Part shown: in pieces, positions 1 to 11,077 of the stretch | How the letters are laid out: the number at the start of each line of letters is the position of its first letter | Numbering within the stretch: the first letter of the stretch is position 1 | DNA from: Anodontia alba | Taxonomy: Eukaryota > Mollusca > Bivalvia > Lucinida > Lucinidae | Assembly: GCA_964016985.1 (NCBI GenBank) | Contig: OZ024825.1 | Coordinates: 29,627,893 to 29,691,892 of the forward strand | Direction of reading: 5' to 3' | DNA: 64,000 nt | The notes under the pieces: generated by a model | Told to the model about the DNA's origin: nothing | What the model saw: the letters and a program-made list of their open reading frames with translations, nothing else | The model's database searches: none | Position numbers and translations under genes: made by a program

Positions 1-9
1 CAACAATAA

Positions 10-140
10 TTTTGATAATTTTCTTAATTTCTCCATGAAATCATACATTGTGGTACTCTAACAGACACTCCTAATGAGTACCCACAATACATGTTTTTGT
101 ACAGGTATAAGAAAATATTTATTAGGAATCCCTTCTTATT
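10..140. repeat. pal-H copy, degenerate
   Basis: A decayed inverted repeat with the pal-H arms (TTTCTCCATGAAA on the left, TGAGTACCCACAATACATG on the right) around a damaged apex. Bases 140-357 hold nothing I recognise. Confidence 0.55.
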
Positions 141-357
141 TAGTGCTATGCTTTATTGTAAATAATTGTGTAATATCAAAAGAAATACTTTATTAAATGT
201 ACTTTATTAAATATACATGAATACAAGGAATTTTGTTGTATATCATATTTCTAGAAATGTTGTATTGATTTGTTAATTTGCGGGTCCAAAATATTGTTGA
301 GAAATACTTTTTATATTTGTGTCATTGCTTATTGTTTAAGAGTTGTACCAGTATATT

Positions 358-402
358 TAAACCTTTAATGCACTAAACAAAATTTGTAGTGGACCATACT
401 CT

Positions 403-438
<36 letters not shown>

Positions 439-945
439 CAGAGAAAACAAGTCTTGACAATTTATGTGAATCATCTGGTTGGATTTTTGCAGTGTGAGAT
501 AAAATCTCACAGAATTTTGGTCATCTGGAAGGCAATTCCCATAAAAAAATTCAAATCTTACAGAATTTTCAGATCATTTTACAACAGATTTTATGAAGAA
601 GTAAACATAAATCACACACTGTTGTGGTTTTCACAAGCTTCTTACATGAAAAAAGGACTTTAGACTATATTAGGAGAGCTCCAAAGTGATGTATAAGAAA
701 ATCTGACAGAATTTTGTCAAATCTTTCTTAAAAGTTTGCCATATCTCACAGATTTTAGTCCAAAGCTTATGGCATGTATGTAATCAAGTATTGACATTTC
801 ATGTGAATTGTTTGCCAAGTAGACAATTCACATGAATTGTCAAGTCTTGTTTTCTTAGAAAATGAAAAAAAAAACACACAAAAAAAAAAACAATAACAAA
901 GAACATTTTCGTCTGCTGCAGTTGTGATTGGCGTTTTGACAGTTT
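358..945. repeat. pal-C composite with 0.3-kb insert
   Basis: The left arm of pal-C (TTAAACCTTTAATGC, T-run at 407-432, CAGAGAAAACAAGTCTTGAC) is at 358-475. The apex and right arm (ACAATTCACATGAATTGTCA through GTCTGCTGCAGTTGTGATTG) are at 793-938. Between them lies an unrelated 0.3-kb segment with repeated 'TCTCACAGAATTTT' motifs, also seen near 10610-10680. An open frame at 454-663 is only this repeat. Confidence 0.6.
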
Positions 946-973
946 ATGATGTTAAACAACTAATCTTACTGTT

Positions 974-1216
974 CGAGGGTTGAGCGCAAGACTATCGTAA
1001 GTCAGATGATTGTTTTACCCCAAACCTAATCTCCTCACCATGAAGGCGTTATGAAGATTACAACAGTTCTTTCTGTAAACAATGAAAATTTAGGTGCCAT
1101 TGCTCGTATGAGCAATGGCACCTAAATTTGCATTGTTTACAAAGGGGTCCAAGTTGCCCCTAAACAAGGGTTTCAAAAATACGTTTGAGTTACCGTAGTC
1201 TTGCGCTCAACCCTCG
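974..1216. mobile_element. 243-bp palindromic element (pal-V)
   Basis: Terminal arms of 27 bp starting CGAGGGTTGAGCGCAAGACT match at 25 positions. Inside is a second hairpin (about 1075-1142) whose tip reads GCCATTGCTCGTATGAGCAA. The bases TGTT flank both ends, a possible 4-bp target duplication. Only one copy is in the window. Confidence 0.65.
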
Positions 1217-1350
1217 TGTTGTTCTTTTGACTTCGCTTGCAAAGATGTGTTTGTTTGATTGGCAGTTTATTGTAATTAAAAAACAATTAGTTATCAGTGA
1301 TAATATCTTTATATAGTCTGGTAAATAATGCCTCGTAACCTTTTAAGCTT

Positions 1351-1518
1351 GAATCACAACTGCAGCAGATGTCATTTTATTTTTTTTTTATTTTTCAGAA
1401 ATAATAAGGCTTAATATTTCATGTGAAATGTCTGCCAAGCAGACAATTCACATGAAATATGAGGTCTTATTTTCTCTGAAAAATAATAAATTTACTTAAA
1501 ATGTCGTCTGCTACTATA
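1351..1518. repeat. pal-C copy
   Basis: Arms CACAACTGCAGCAGATGTCA and TGTCGTCTGCTAC enclose AATATTTCATGTGAAATGTC and its complement. Bases 1519-1794 hold nothing recognised. Confidence 0.7.
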
Positions 1519-1794
1519 TTTGCTCAGTGTTTTAAGTGTCAATTTGCTGCTGCTTTTACCCAAGTTAATATGGAGGAATCAGAATGTGTTGCAGTCCCTT
1601 TATAATGCTATGTTTGGCATCACTAGAAATAGTCCATGTTACAAGTGAACCGTGTTATAAAGAGACTGTCTTTAAATACATAGTAAATGATCACTTAGAA
1701 TATGACCATGTTATATCCAAAACCATGTGAATTGCATTACATGTATAAAGTCACTACTCTGTACAGGTTGGTTGAAATGCTGAAGACTATATAT

Positions 1795-2245
1795 AAACAT
1801 TTGCCTTGTCTGTTTATTTAGCTTTACTCCCAAATATTACCTTGGAATTAAATTTACGGTCAAATATTGGCCTATGGAATTTCTACAGTGAAGAGATTTT
1901 TTTTTAAAGGCTTTTTTTTCACTGAGTTTTAGTAAGTGATTTTTCACAACAATATTGTGAAAATTTCTGAAATTTTGAACGAGTGGAACTTGTCGAAAAC
2001 CTGCCTCTGACATACATGCTCAAACAATATGTGAGAAGTTTGCAGCCATTTTTACTAAGGTTTAAATTTGAAACAGTAATACATTTTTAACAACTGAATA
2101 GAAAAAAACAAAAAAACTTGTAGGTAGGTAGGTAGTTCAATAATGTTTTGCATAAAGTTATAACAAAACATTGAGAATTTCTGTTTTATATATAAGGCGC
2201 TAGGCAAAAAATGACTCAGAAAAATGTCAAAAACAGAGTACGGTA
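1795..2245. repeat. dispersed repeat X, copy 1
   Basis: This stretch is similar, in the same orientation, to 8235-8665. Shared blocks include CACAACAATATTG.GAAAATTTC, GTGGAACTTGT.GAAAA and a GGCGCTAGGCAAAAA end. It is not palindromic and carries no long frame, so its class is unknown. Confidence 0.5.
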
Positions 2246-2301
2246 AAAACATGTATCCTGAAATTTCAATCTTTTTATTCCATACACTTTTTGCCTACTT
2301 C

Positions 2302-2440
2302 ACGAAAACACGCCTATTCAACTATATTGAAAATTTCACCTCCAAAAACTGAAAATTTTCAGATAAAAAGCTCTGATATTTTTCATATTTCTGCTCAAAA
2401 CATAGATTGTTGGTACTTGTTAGAATTGCCTCGCTGAGAA
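2302..2440. repeat. pal-A copy, truncated
   Basis: It begins CACGAAAACACGCCTATTCA and keeps the left arm to the apex (TTAGAATTGCCTCGCTGAGA), but the right arm is missing. Bases 2441-2715 are AT-rich with nothing recognised. Confidence 0.7.
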
Positions 2441-2715
2441 AGGGGCTTATATAATATGTAAAAAAAAATCGAAAATATACAGTTGCAAGAGCTGGTTTAC
2501 CATAATACTAAAGCTATGAAATTTTAGATATATTTGAACATAGAGTATGAATATGTTGCTAAGTGTTTGCATACTTACTTATTTTTTAAAACTGAGGGTT
2601 TAAATTGTTTCAATTTTTGATTGTTGTTTTTTCATCCCATTTTTTTAAGTGCCATCAGCTGATAAAGTGCTACTTTTTTCATTTATATGTATTATATGTT
2701 CTGTTTTTCTTTAGT

Positions 2716-2993
2716 CATCACGAAAACATGCCCATATAGTTTTGACCCCCTTAAACCCCACTTTTATATAGTAAAACTGGGGTTTACAGGGGTATACATT
2801 ATTTTCTTTATTTCTGCTCAAAACATAGATTGTGGGTACTTGTTAGAACCGCCTCGTCGAGGCGGTTCTAACGAGTACCCATAATCTATGTTTTGGGCAG
2901 AAGTATGAAAAATATAAGAATATTTTATCTGAAAATTTTCATATTTTGGTGGTAAAATTTTCAGTGAATTAGAATAGGCGTGTTTTCGTAATG
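2716..2993. mobile_element. pal-A element, full length (278 bp)
   Basis: It runs from CATCACGAAAACATGCC to GGCGTGTTTTCGTAATG. Inside the ends are two unlike flanks (a TTTTGACCCCCTTAAACCCC side and a TCTGAAAATTTTC side), then TTTCTGCTCAAAACATAG arms closing on the GAACCGCCTCG/CGAGGCGGTTC apex. No transposase is encoded. Small frames here are repeat translations. Confidence 0.85.
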
Positions 2994-3117
2994 GTTTTGA
3001 AATTTTCAAACATTGCATGAGGTTCTCCAATGATCCGTATTTGGCATTTATTATTTGATTATGTCAGTTGGATGCCTCCTCTAATGTATTTATCATAAAC
3101 AGGGATCTGTTTATACA

Positions 3118-3655
3118 GGAAAACTTCAGTGACTCAAACACTGATACCTTGTTTACCGTGGCTGCTTCAAACTCAAACTCGTTTTTCAGTCCCTAGGAAA
3201 ATCTCAAGAAACTAAATATTGAAGGATATTTTAGGGAAATTTTCTTATTTTATCCTGCAAATGCATGTTGTGTTACTGGTTCGAATGGCCTCATCAAGGT
3301 GATTCAAATGACTTCACTCAACATACCATTATTTTATAGACAATTGAAAAGACATTCTTCATAGCTCGTTTTCTTCTTTCTCCATGAAAACATATGTTGT
3401 GGGTACTCATTAGAAGTGCCTCAATGAGGTGCTTCTAATGAGTACCCACAACATACATTTCTTTTGGAGGAATAAGAAAAATGTCAGTAATTTTTGGCTA
3501 AGAAAAGCAGCTTCATCTGAAGCTATGATTCCTAAAATATCCCCATTTGCCTCCTGACCTCGTGCTGAGATTAACCCTCAATAGCTTGAGCTACCCTCAG
3601 CTAGATCAAATTTCCGTGATCCCAAAGATGTTCCAGCCATTGAAGTTTGACTGTA
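3118..3655. mobile_element. pal-D element interrupted by a pal-H
   Basis: The degenerate pal-D ends read CTTCAGTGACTCAAACACTG and TTGAAGTTTGACTG next to TA. The pal-D body resumes at about 3530 (CCCCATTTGCCTCCTGACCT) after a pal-H at about 3352-3530. The pal-H carries CATGAAAACATATGTTGTGG arms and a GAAGTGCCTC apex, so it landed in the older pal-D. Confidence 0.7.
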
Positions 3656-4164
3656 CTCCTGAATTAATAATTTTCCATCACTTTGATTGTTCCAGAAATG
3701 TAGTTTAAACCCTTAAACTGCCAATCACAACAATTGTTGTCTGCAGAGCTGCAATGTGAGAAACCCACCTTCTGACATGTGCTCTAATTTGGTTTGTGCA
3801 TCTGTTTACTATATGTTCAAGAGCTTGAATATTAGGGACACACTGTTTTCATTTTGCTGTTTGCAAATTATTTTGAATTTTCAAGTACTATGTTTTTTGG
3901 TTTGAATATTTGTTGTTTTTATTTTGTAAATAATGTTTCTTTTACAGATATATTTTTTTAAATATTATAGTACAAAGTTTAAAGATAGCTAGCTAGATTT
4001 ATTAGTTAGATAGAATTTGATTCTTTTGTTGTCCTTAATTGTAAAGTTCTTACCTCTGTCAGGAACCAACTAAAGGTATCATATGGTATATACCAAGCAA
4101 GAATACAGACCAGCCAACACAGTCTCAGTCTGATCAGATTCTTCTTGTTTCACCTTTACGATTC
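3656..4164. other. no gene; element fragments
   Basis: A TTAAACCCTTAAACTGCCAA fragment at 3708-3760 resembles the end of pal-K or pal-C. The rest is AT-rich and unrecognised. Confidence 0.4.
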
Positions 4165-4285
4165 TCTTGGCATATTCAACAGACGACAAATTGATAATAT
4201 TTTTCTTATTTTCTAGAAAAAAATAATAAAAATATTTCAAATTGTTTCCTGCTGAAATTTTTACCCAGAGCGCTAAACATTAGTA
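4165..4285. repeat. pal-B copy with internal deletion
   Basis: The CAACAGACGACAAATTGATA left arm joins directly to the right arm ending CTGCTGAAATTTTTACCCAG, so the central hairpin is lost. Confidence 0.6.
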
Positions 4286-4377
4286 TACACAATAACCTCT
4301 TTATAACATTCTGGTTGAGGTCCATAGAATGGCATAGCATTATTAGTGAATAATGTTATAATGAGGCTAAATATTAT

Positions 4378-4585
4378 TAACCCTTAAAGTGCTGAGCAAA
4401 ACTATAGCAGACAACATTATGAGAAAATAAGATTTGGCATTTCATGTGAATTGTCTGCTCAGCAAATGATTCTCATGAAATGTCTAGTTTTTTTTTCTCT
4501 AAAAAAAAACAACAACAACAAAAAAAACAACATTGTTTTAGGAGACAATCTGCTGAATCTGCCCATAGCATGATAAGTGTTAAGG
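4378..4585. repeat. pal-B/C-type copy
   Basis: TTAACCCTTAAAGTGCTGAGC on the left and GCATGATAAGTGTTAAGG on the right give TTAA-type ends. The apex has the ATTTCATGTGAATTGTCTGC arm. It carries features of both pal-B and pal-C, which suggests that the two families are related. Confidence 0.65.
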
Positions 4586-4749
4586 ATAAACAAATCAAAT
4601 ATAATATAACCGCTTTAATTTGCATCTGAATGATAATATACCAGTCCCAAAGACTTAGAACAATATCAGTTTTCAAATGTTAATTTCTAAAATTTCAAAC
4701 ACTAAGAATTGTTTCCTATTTGATCTTTAGATAATTTACCTGCTAGGTA

Positions 4750-4962
4750 TTAACCCTTGTCCTGCTGAACCCAGATATACCCTGCCTTTGCAAAAGTGTA
4801 GATCCAGATCAGTTGGCTTCTGAAGAAGCCAACTGATCTGGATCTGCACTGTTTGCCATTAAGTATGTGAATTTATAGCAACAATCTGGATCAAGTAATC
4901 TGACTGGCTAAAAATTAGAAATGGGCATGGCATCTTAATTTATTCAGCAGGACAAGGGTTAT
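4750..4962. mobile_element. pal-J element
   Basis: The ends CCCTTGTCCTGCTGAA and CAGCAGGACAAGGG are flanked by TTAA on the left and TTAT on the right. The centre pairs AGATCCAGATCAGTTGGCTT with its complement. TTAA plus CCCTT ends fit piggyBac- or Kolobok-type non-autonomous elements. Bases 4963-5470 hold nothing recognised. Confidence 0.75.
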
Positions 4963-5472
4963 GCAGGTGAACTGCAAAGATTTTTTTTTAAGATTGTCAG
5001 CATGTACAGGTTGGCCTGGAGTTTTGCTGTGGTTTGTACCATAAGAGACCTTTTGACGTACACTTACTCTATCATTTACTCATAAACTTTACTGTTTCCT
5101 ATAATTTGTGTTATTTTTTACCAAGTTTTAGCGCTTATTTTTGCAAATGTATGTTGTGCCAAAACAGCTTTTGGATTTTTTGGTAAATATCCTAAAGATT
5201 AGATGTTAGATGTTAGATAATAGTGAGATCTAAATCTCACCAATGAAGCAAAGGGAAATAACAAATTTTGGAGGAGGAAATTTTCTTGTCTCCCTTTGTA
5301 GAATTGACTATCTTACTTTCTAGACTGCTTCATGGCTTCTATAAAAATAGTTGTCTGACTACACAGTGAAGAAGTCTAATTTATTTTCTTGTTTAAAACT
5401 AAGTTGGATTGCCTCCCTTTTTAGAATTTCATTACTTTCCTCAAAAAATACTTGGTGCTTCCCTTCTTTAGT

Positions 5473-5658
5473 AGTGCCTGGGTGGCCAAGTGGATGGTGT
5501 CCAAACTTTGGATCATGAGATGAGGGTTTGAATCCCACTGGAATTGAAATTCAGCCCATGACAATGGCATTTCATTGCACAGAGTTATCACCCTTCCGTC
5601 ATCTTGATATGACTTAAATAATGTTGAAAGGGACATAAAACACCAAATCATCATCATT

Positions 5659-5696
<38 letters not shown>

Positions 5697-5709
5697 CATC
5701 ATCATCATA
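5473..5709 (+). mobile_element. tRNA-derived SINE with (ATC)n tail
   Basis: The head has a tRNA-like A box (GGTGGCCAAGTGG) and B box (GGGTTTGAATCCC). The body ends ATATGACTTAAATAATGTTG and ACACCAAATC, followed by an ATC microsatellite. It matches the SINE at 41156. The minus-strand Met-rich frame at 5421-5708 is just the ATC tail. Confidence 0.8.
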
Positions 5710-5764
5710 TTTTCTTTGAGCTTAAGATTTTACTGTTCATATCATCAAATAAGCAGGGTCTCCA

Positions 5765-5912
5765 GATAATACATTTTTGTATTTTTCTTCATTCTCCATG
5801 AAAATATATCTTGTGGGTACTCATTAGAAGTGCCTCATTGAGGCACTTCTAATGAGTACCTACAAGATATGTTTTCATGGAGAAATAAGAAAAATATCCA
5901 TACTTTTTGATT
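5765..5912. repeat. pal-H copy
   Basis: Arms TTCTCCATGAAAATATATC and complement surround GAAGTGCCTCATTGAGGCAC. The apex differs from the commoner GAAGCGCCTC form, but both arms carry the change. Confidence 0.8.
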
Positions 5913-6111
5913 GAAAAAAAAAAAAGCAATATGTGGAGCGATTCTGTTTGAATTTTTAGAATATTTACCCTGCCCTATGCTCTGCTTGCTTCCAATATTT
6001 TTGCTTGTTTACAGTCATATTTTAACTATGTGATAAAGTATAACTTGTTAATTTTGATAATATTTTCTATTACCCTACTGAATTTAAATAAGAACAGACA
6101 CCATTTTACGA

Positions 6112-6382
6112 AAACATGCCTATGTAATTTTGACCCCTTTAAACCCCACTTTTATATAGTAAAACTGGGGTTTACAGGGGTATTCATTATTTTTCTTATT
6201 TCTGCTCAAAAACATAGATTGTGGGTACTCGTTAGAACTGCCTCGCCGAGGTGGTTCTAACGAGTACCCACAATCTATGTTTTGACCAGAAATATGAAAA
6301 ATATCAGAGTTTTTATCTGAAAATTTTCAGTTTTTTGGAGGTAAAATTTTCAATATATTTGAATAGGCATGTTTTCGTAATG
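6112..6382. mobile_element. pal-A element
   Basis: Full-length copy from a damaged left end (TTTTACGAAAACATGCC) to GGCATGTTTTCGTAATG, with the apex GAACTGCCTCGCCGAGGTGG slightly decayed. Confidence 0.8.
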
Positions 6383-6389
6383 ATATATT

Positions 6390-6750
6390 CTTCTTTTTTT
6401 TTCTTACTTTGACCAGAAAATAAGGCTTGATATTTCATTCAGTTTGTCTCATTTAGAGATCATTTGAATAAAATGTCAAGATTTACTGACAAATTAGTCA
6501 CCATATTTTTTTCAGACAACAGTGACTACAACCTCTTGTACAGGGCATTATTTAAACCTTTACTGTGCCAAGCAGAATTGAAGCAGACAACAATCTATTT
6601 TTTTTTTTTTTTTTTTCGATATTTTGCACAACAGACAATTCACATGAAATGTCATCTAATTTTCTCTGAAATATAATAAAAATGAATCTTTTCTTTGAAA
6701 AATAACTTCTAAAAAATCAAAATGTTGTCTGCTACAGTTAGGATGGTTTC
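6390..6750. repeat. two adjacent pal-C copies, degenerate
   Basis: The first copy (6390-6525) keeps CAGAAAATAAGGCTTGATAT and a decayed apex. The second (6552-6750) has a TTTAAACCTTTACTGTGCC left end, a T-run at 6598-6616, ACAATTCACATGAAATGTCA and TGTTGTCTGCTACAGTTAGG. Bases 6751-7230 hold nothing recognised. Confidence 0.55.
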
Positions 6751-7230
6751 TTTGAATCCTCAGTGGACAAAAAATGTTGTTTGGTGGAAGCTATATCACA
6801 TTATGAAAGATCAGCTGTACAGATCAGCTGGTTGCCCACCCAATGTCTGGCTTTTGTAGAGAGGCATGTATTGGAAAATTATCACTAATCCATTGTCTTC
6901 GAAATTGTCCCAACAGTATTAAGTCCATGTTCCTATACATATTAAAAAAAACCTGTGTTTTTTTTACAAACAGTTCATACCCCTAAGAAATCTAGTAGAT
7001 TTATCCTTATCCCTTAACTGTTGTTCATGGAAGAAAATGACCTAATAAGCGACATTCTTTACCCATTGCCCCTACCTCTGCCTCCATCCCCACATTCCTC
7101 ACCCACACCCCACCCACTGCAATCCATTAAATTGCTTGAATATATAGAGCAAAGAATCTGACCAAATAATAAATGCTTAGATTGATCATGGAGTGTGGTC
7201 AGTTTCCTTACTCACCTCTCATTTTAATGC

Positions 7231-7442
7231 TTAACCCTTGTCCTGCTGAATAAATTAATATGCCACACCCACTTCTAATTTTCAGCCAATCAGATCACTT
7301 GATCCAGATTGTTGCTATAAAGTCACATACTTAATGGCAAACAGTGCAGATCCAGATCAGTTGGCTTCTTCAGAAGCCATCTGATCTGAATCTACACTGT
7401 TTGCAAAGGCAGGCTATATCTGGGTTCTGCATGACAAGGTAT
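7231..7442. mobile_element. pal-J element
   Basis: A second copy with TTAACCCTTGTCCTGCTGAA on the left, a CAGTTGGCTTCTTCAGAAGC apex and a decayed right end. Confidence 0.75.
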
Positions 7443-7719
7443 AACATGCTGGGGAAAAAAAATCAGGGCTCAGTCGTTCAAAACTTACCAATGTTGTTAG
7501 GTAACATGATGTTAAAATTTCTGTCTTGAAATATGACAAGTACATTGATATTTTGCTGAAAAAAAAAAAGCTACTCACATTTGTTACAGAAAAAAATATC
7601 AATGTATTTGAAAATACCTTATCTACAACAGTTAATGAGTTTGTCATTAACAAGCTTGTTAAGCTAACAATGCTTTGAACAACTGGGCCAAGATATTTGA
7701 ATACTGAAGGGTTATGGAT

Positions 7720-7870
7720 ACACTTTTAGGGGAGGTAACTCAGTCAAACTGTTTGTGTCTTGGGAGCCAATTCTTTCACTAGAGTAAACCACTGTTCAGA
7801 AGGAATTTGTGCAGGAAACCAACAGTGTAACAAAAGTTGTCTCCCTTGTTTAAAATGGCAGAAAATCTAT
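7720..7870. repeat. pal-Q copy
   Basis: A GGGGAGGTAACTCAGTCAAAC block and a CTAGAGTAAACCACTGTTCA block pair poorly with TGTCTCCCTTGTTTAAAATG. Related copies are at 33610, 38205, 52565 and 55619. Confidence 0.45.
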
Positions 7871-7883
7871 CCAGCCCCCTTAA

Positions 7884-8088
7884 CGCTTAGCACTCTCGGT
7901 AAAATTTTCAGCAGACGACATTTTGAAATATTTTTCTTATTTTTCTCAGAAAACAGGATATGACATTTCATGCAAATTGTCTCCTAAGGAGACAATTTGC
8001 ATGAAATGTCAAATCCTGTTTTCTGGGAAAAATAAGAAAAATATCATCAATCTGTCGTCTGCTGAAAATGCCCAGAGAGTGGTAAAGG
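7884..8088. mobile_element. pal-B element with TTAA target duplication
   Basis: A well preserved 205-bp palindrome. TTAA flanks both ends (7880-7883 and 8089-8092), the ends read CGCTTAGCACTC and GTGGTAAAGG, and the apex is TCTCCTAAGGAGA between GACATTTCATGCAAATTG arms. The TTAA duplication fits piggyBac/Kolobok-type insertion. Confidence 0.8.
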
Positions 8089-8234
8089 TTAAAGTAACTA
8101 CTGTCCTTTCGACATCTCTTGGAAAGACGTTTTTTGCTTAGCATTTTATTTGAGATGAAAATCTTTTGTTCTGACTGACCATATCTTATCAAAAACCATT
8201 TGTCTTTTCTGTTTCTGTGTTTTGTTTTCAATCA

Positions 8235-8665
8235 TTTACACTAAGAGTAGATTTATGGCCAAAAGCAGGTCTGACCTATGCAATTTCTATAGTAAAGTGT
8301 TTTTTGGAATTTTTGTCTGAGAAAATATTTTTTACTTTTCTTTGCTGAATTTGAATCATTGATGTTTCACAACAATATTGAGAAAATTTCAGAAAAATTG
8401 AACAAGTGGAACTTGTTGAAAATCTGTCTCCAAATTACCTACCCTACAGATTTCTGCATGATTTGGCTTCATTTTTACTATCGTAAAAAAATGAAAATAT
8501 TTGATTTTTTTTAAACCGATGACTAGAATAACACTTTTTGTACATAGGTAGTTATACAAATGGTTTTGCATTAAATCATGACAAAAGTTTGCAAATTAAC
8601 TTCTTCTATGTAAAGCGCCAAGCAAAAAAAAAAAAAAAAAACGACTTTCTGAAAGATATCGAAAG
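8235..8665. repeat. dispersed repeat X, copy 2
   Basis: Similar to 1795-2245 in order and orientation, including the GTGGAACTTGTTGAAAA block and the AAGCGCCAAGCAAAAA end with an A-run at 8623-8640. No coding frame is evident. Confidence 0.5.
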
Positions 8666-8796
8666 CACAGTAGGGTATAAGTCTGGATGCACAGTTTGAT
8701 CTGGACTTTTTTTCTGTAGATGTACTTTGGACCTATTTTCTCATGAACTGAGTTGCAGGGATTCCTTATCTGTAAATTTAGTAATGGGTTAAAACC

Positions 8797-9056
8797 CATA
8801 ACGAAAACATGCCTATTCAAATATAATAAAAATTTTACCAGATAAAAAAAATCTGATATTTTTCATATTTCTGCTCAAAATATAGATTGTGGATACTCAA
8901 TAGAACTGCCTCATCAAGTTGGTTCTAATGAGTACCCACAATCTATGTTTTTGAGCAGAAGTAAGAAAAATAATGTAAACCCCTGTAAACCCCAATTTTA
9001 CTATATAAAAGGGGGGTATAAGGGGGTCAAAATTATATAGGCATGTTTTCGTGATG
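8797..9056. mobile_element. pal-A element, reverse orientation
   Basis: It runs from CATAACGAAAACATGCC to GGCATGTTTTCGTGATG with a GAACTGCCTCATCAAGTTGG apex. The CCCC-rich flank is on the right here, so the copy is inverted relative to 2716. Confidence 0.8.
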
Positions 9057-9171
9057 AGTAGCTTTTTTTCAAAGAAACTGTGATTCAAAAAATGTTATTT
9101 TCATCAAAAATAGTCATGCAATTATTAAGAAATATTTTGTCTCAGAAATGTAGCAAATGCATATAGTAACA

Positions 9172-9372
9172 CTAACCATGCTATGGGATAATTCAGTAGA
9201 CAACAAATTGATGATATTTTTCTGATTTTTCCCAGAAAACAGGCTTTGACATTCCATGCAAATTGTCTCCCTAGGAGACAATTTGCATGAAATGTCAAAG
9301 CTTTTTTCTGGGAAAAATGACCAAAAAATAATTAAAATGTTGTCTCCTTAAATTTTTATTCAGCGTGCAATG
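9172..9372. repeat. pal-B copy
   Basis: GACATTCCATGCAAATTGTC arms close on TCTCCCTAGGAGA. A T-run at 9373-9402 follows. Confidence 0.75.
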
Positions 9373-9451
9373 TTTTTTTTTTTTTTTTTGTTTTGTTTTT
9401 TTTTTGATTGGTTTCATACATTTTTGGCAATATACTGTATGGTATGTACTC

Positions 9452-9656
9452 TTAACCTTTAAGAGGTGCCAAGCAAAAATTTAGCAGACTTTCTGTTTTT
9501 TTTGTTTTTTTTTCAGAGAAAATGTCTTAACATTTTCATGTGAATCATGTGCCAATCAGATGATTCACATGAAATGTAGACTTATTTTCTTTGAAAAGTA
9601 GAAAAAAAATATTTCAAAATGTTGTATGCTGCAGTTGTGATTGGCGCTTTAAGGTT
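9452..9656. repeat. pal-C copy
   Basis: The left end TTAACCTTTAAGAGGTGCC and right end GTGATTGGCGCTTTAAGG are TTAA-type. The apex is ATCATGTGCCAATCAGATGA. Confidence 0.7.
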
Positions 9657-9744
9657 TTATATGTGAAATTTATTTGTTTTAGACAGCATTTTGAAATATT
9701 TTTTCTGACTTTTTCATGAAAATAAGTGTGAATGTTTTTGGCTG

Positions 9745-10045
9745 ATTGTGCCAAAATAGTTTGTGCAAATTGGCTCCTATTTACATGATATGTCATTATA
9801 CTTTGTGCAAGCTGGTCGATATTTGCTTGAAATGCTATAATATTTTGTGCAGATTGGCTCCTATTTTCATGAAATGCAATAAATTTTGTTCAGCTTGGCT
9901 GCTTTTCTTGAAATGTCATAATAGATTATGCAAACTGGTTCCTATTTGCATACAGTGCCATAATAGTTTGTGCAAATTGCTCCTATTGGCATGAAATGGC
10001 TTAATATTTGTACAAATTGTCACCTAGCTTCTGAAATGGCAAACC
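9745..10045. repeat. 41-bp minisatellite, about 7 units
   Basis: The motif TTTGTGCAAATTGGCTCCTA recurs with starts at about 9761, 9803, 9845, 9886, 9926, 9968 and 10008, a spacing of 40-42 bp. The plus frame at 9746-9994 with repeated Cys residues is this repeat, not a gene. Confidence 0.8.
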
Positions 10046-10054
10046 ATATTTTTT

Positions 10055-10055
<1 letters not shown>

Positions 10056-10088
<33 letters not shown>

Positions 10089-10109
10089 GGGGGGGGGGGA
10101 GAGAGAGAC
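10056..10109. repeat. (GA)n-G-run-(GA)n microsatellite
   Basis: AG dinucleotides, then about 20 consecutive G, then GA again. Bases 10110-10500 hold nothing recognised. Confidence 0.9.
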
Positions 10110-10499
10110 ATCACACTTTTATTAGCTGCAAATTTCATTATCAGCATTTTGTGGGTTTTTCTTCATTCCTGAAGATACAGTAAATTTCTAATGTGATACT
10201 CGTATGCTTCATGAACTCAACTATCAACGATGATCCTACAAGTTGCCAATCATTGTGGCAGATCAGTTTTACCACTTTTACAATATTTACCCTAAATATA
10301 TAGGACTACTTATGTTCTTACCATGGTTATCCTAAAATTTAAACAAAAGATTCTAAAAGAAACAACCCTTGAGGGCATTGAATTTACTCAAAAAACTGAA
10401 AACAGCTGAAGTGTCAGGTTTCTTTCTGGTCCAAACAAGCTAGTTTTGACCAATGCCTCATCAGTGACCCTCATTGTTCATTTGACCACCTTATTCTGT

Positions 10500-10685
10500 G
10501 CTTAATTCTTGTCATGCTGAATAAATTAAGATGCCACGCCCACTTCTAATTTTGCTAATGTGTGGTTTATTTCTAATTCTTCAAAAAATAGCTTATTAAA
10601 TGGTATGAAAATTCTGTGAGATTTGAAAATCTAATGGGGAAACAGGGTCCAGAAGGGCCAACATTCTGTGAGATTTTGTCTTACA
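10500..10685. other. pal-J fragment and CTGTGAGATTT motifs
   Basis: A left pal-J fragment (CATGCTGAATAAATTAAGAT) lies at about 10515-10555. 'ATTCTGTGAGATTT' occurs twice at 10610-10677 around AATCTAATGGGG, as in the insert near 480-790. Confidence 0.4.
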
Positions 10686-10966
10686 CATTACGAAAACAGG
10701 ACTATTCAAATATATAGACAATTTCACCATCAAAAACTGAAAATTTTCAGATAAAAAAAACTCTGAATTTTTTTCAAATTTCTGCTCAAAATATAGATTG
10801 TGGGTACTCGTTAGAACCGCCTCGGTGAGGCGGTTCTAACGAGTACCCACAATCTATGTTTTGAGCAGAAATAAGAAAACTAATGTATACCCCTGTAAAC
10901 CCCAGTTTTACTATATAAAAGTGGGGTTTGAGGGGGTCAAAATTATATAGGCATGTTTTCGTGATG
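10686..10966. mobile_element. pal-A element, reverse orientation
   Basis: It starts CATTACGAAAACAGG and ends GGCATGTTTTCGTGATG. The 80-bp centre around GAACCGCCTCGGTGAGGCGG is nearly perfect. Confidence 0.85.
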
Positions 10967-11077
10967 TAGTGTGAGGTATGGCATGTATGCTGTTTGCGGA
11001 CAGGGAAGGCCCTGATGAGACTATGCAGACGTGCAGACTGATTTAAGCCTTCATTGTCCACATATGCCCAAAGACAT
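10967..11077. repeat. pal-N hairpin
   Basis: TTTGCGGACAGGGAAGGCCC pairs loosely with AAGCCTTCATTGTCCACATA around GACTATGCAGACGTGCAGAC. It lies exactly between two oppositely oriented pal-A copies. Confidence 0.6.

Noticed and set aside
5421..5708. Met-rich minus-strand frame
   Set aside because: It is the ATC tail of a SINE read in reverse.
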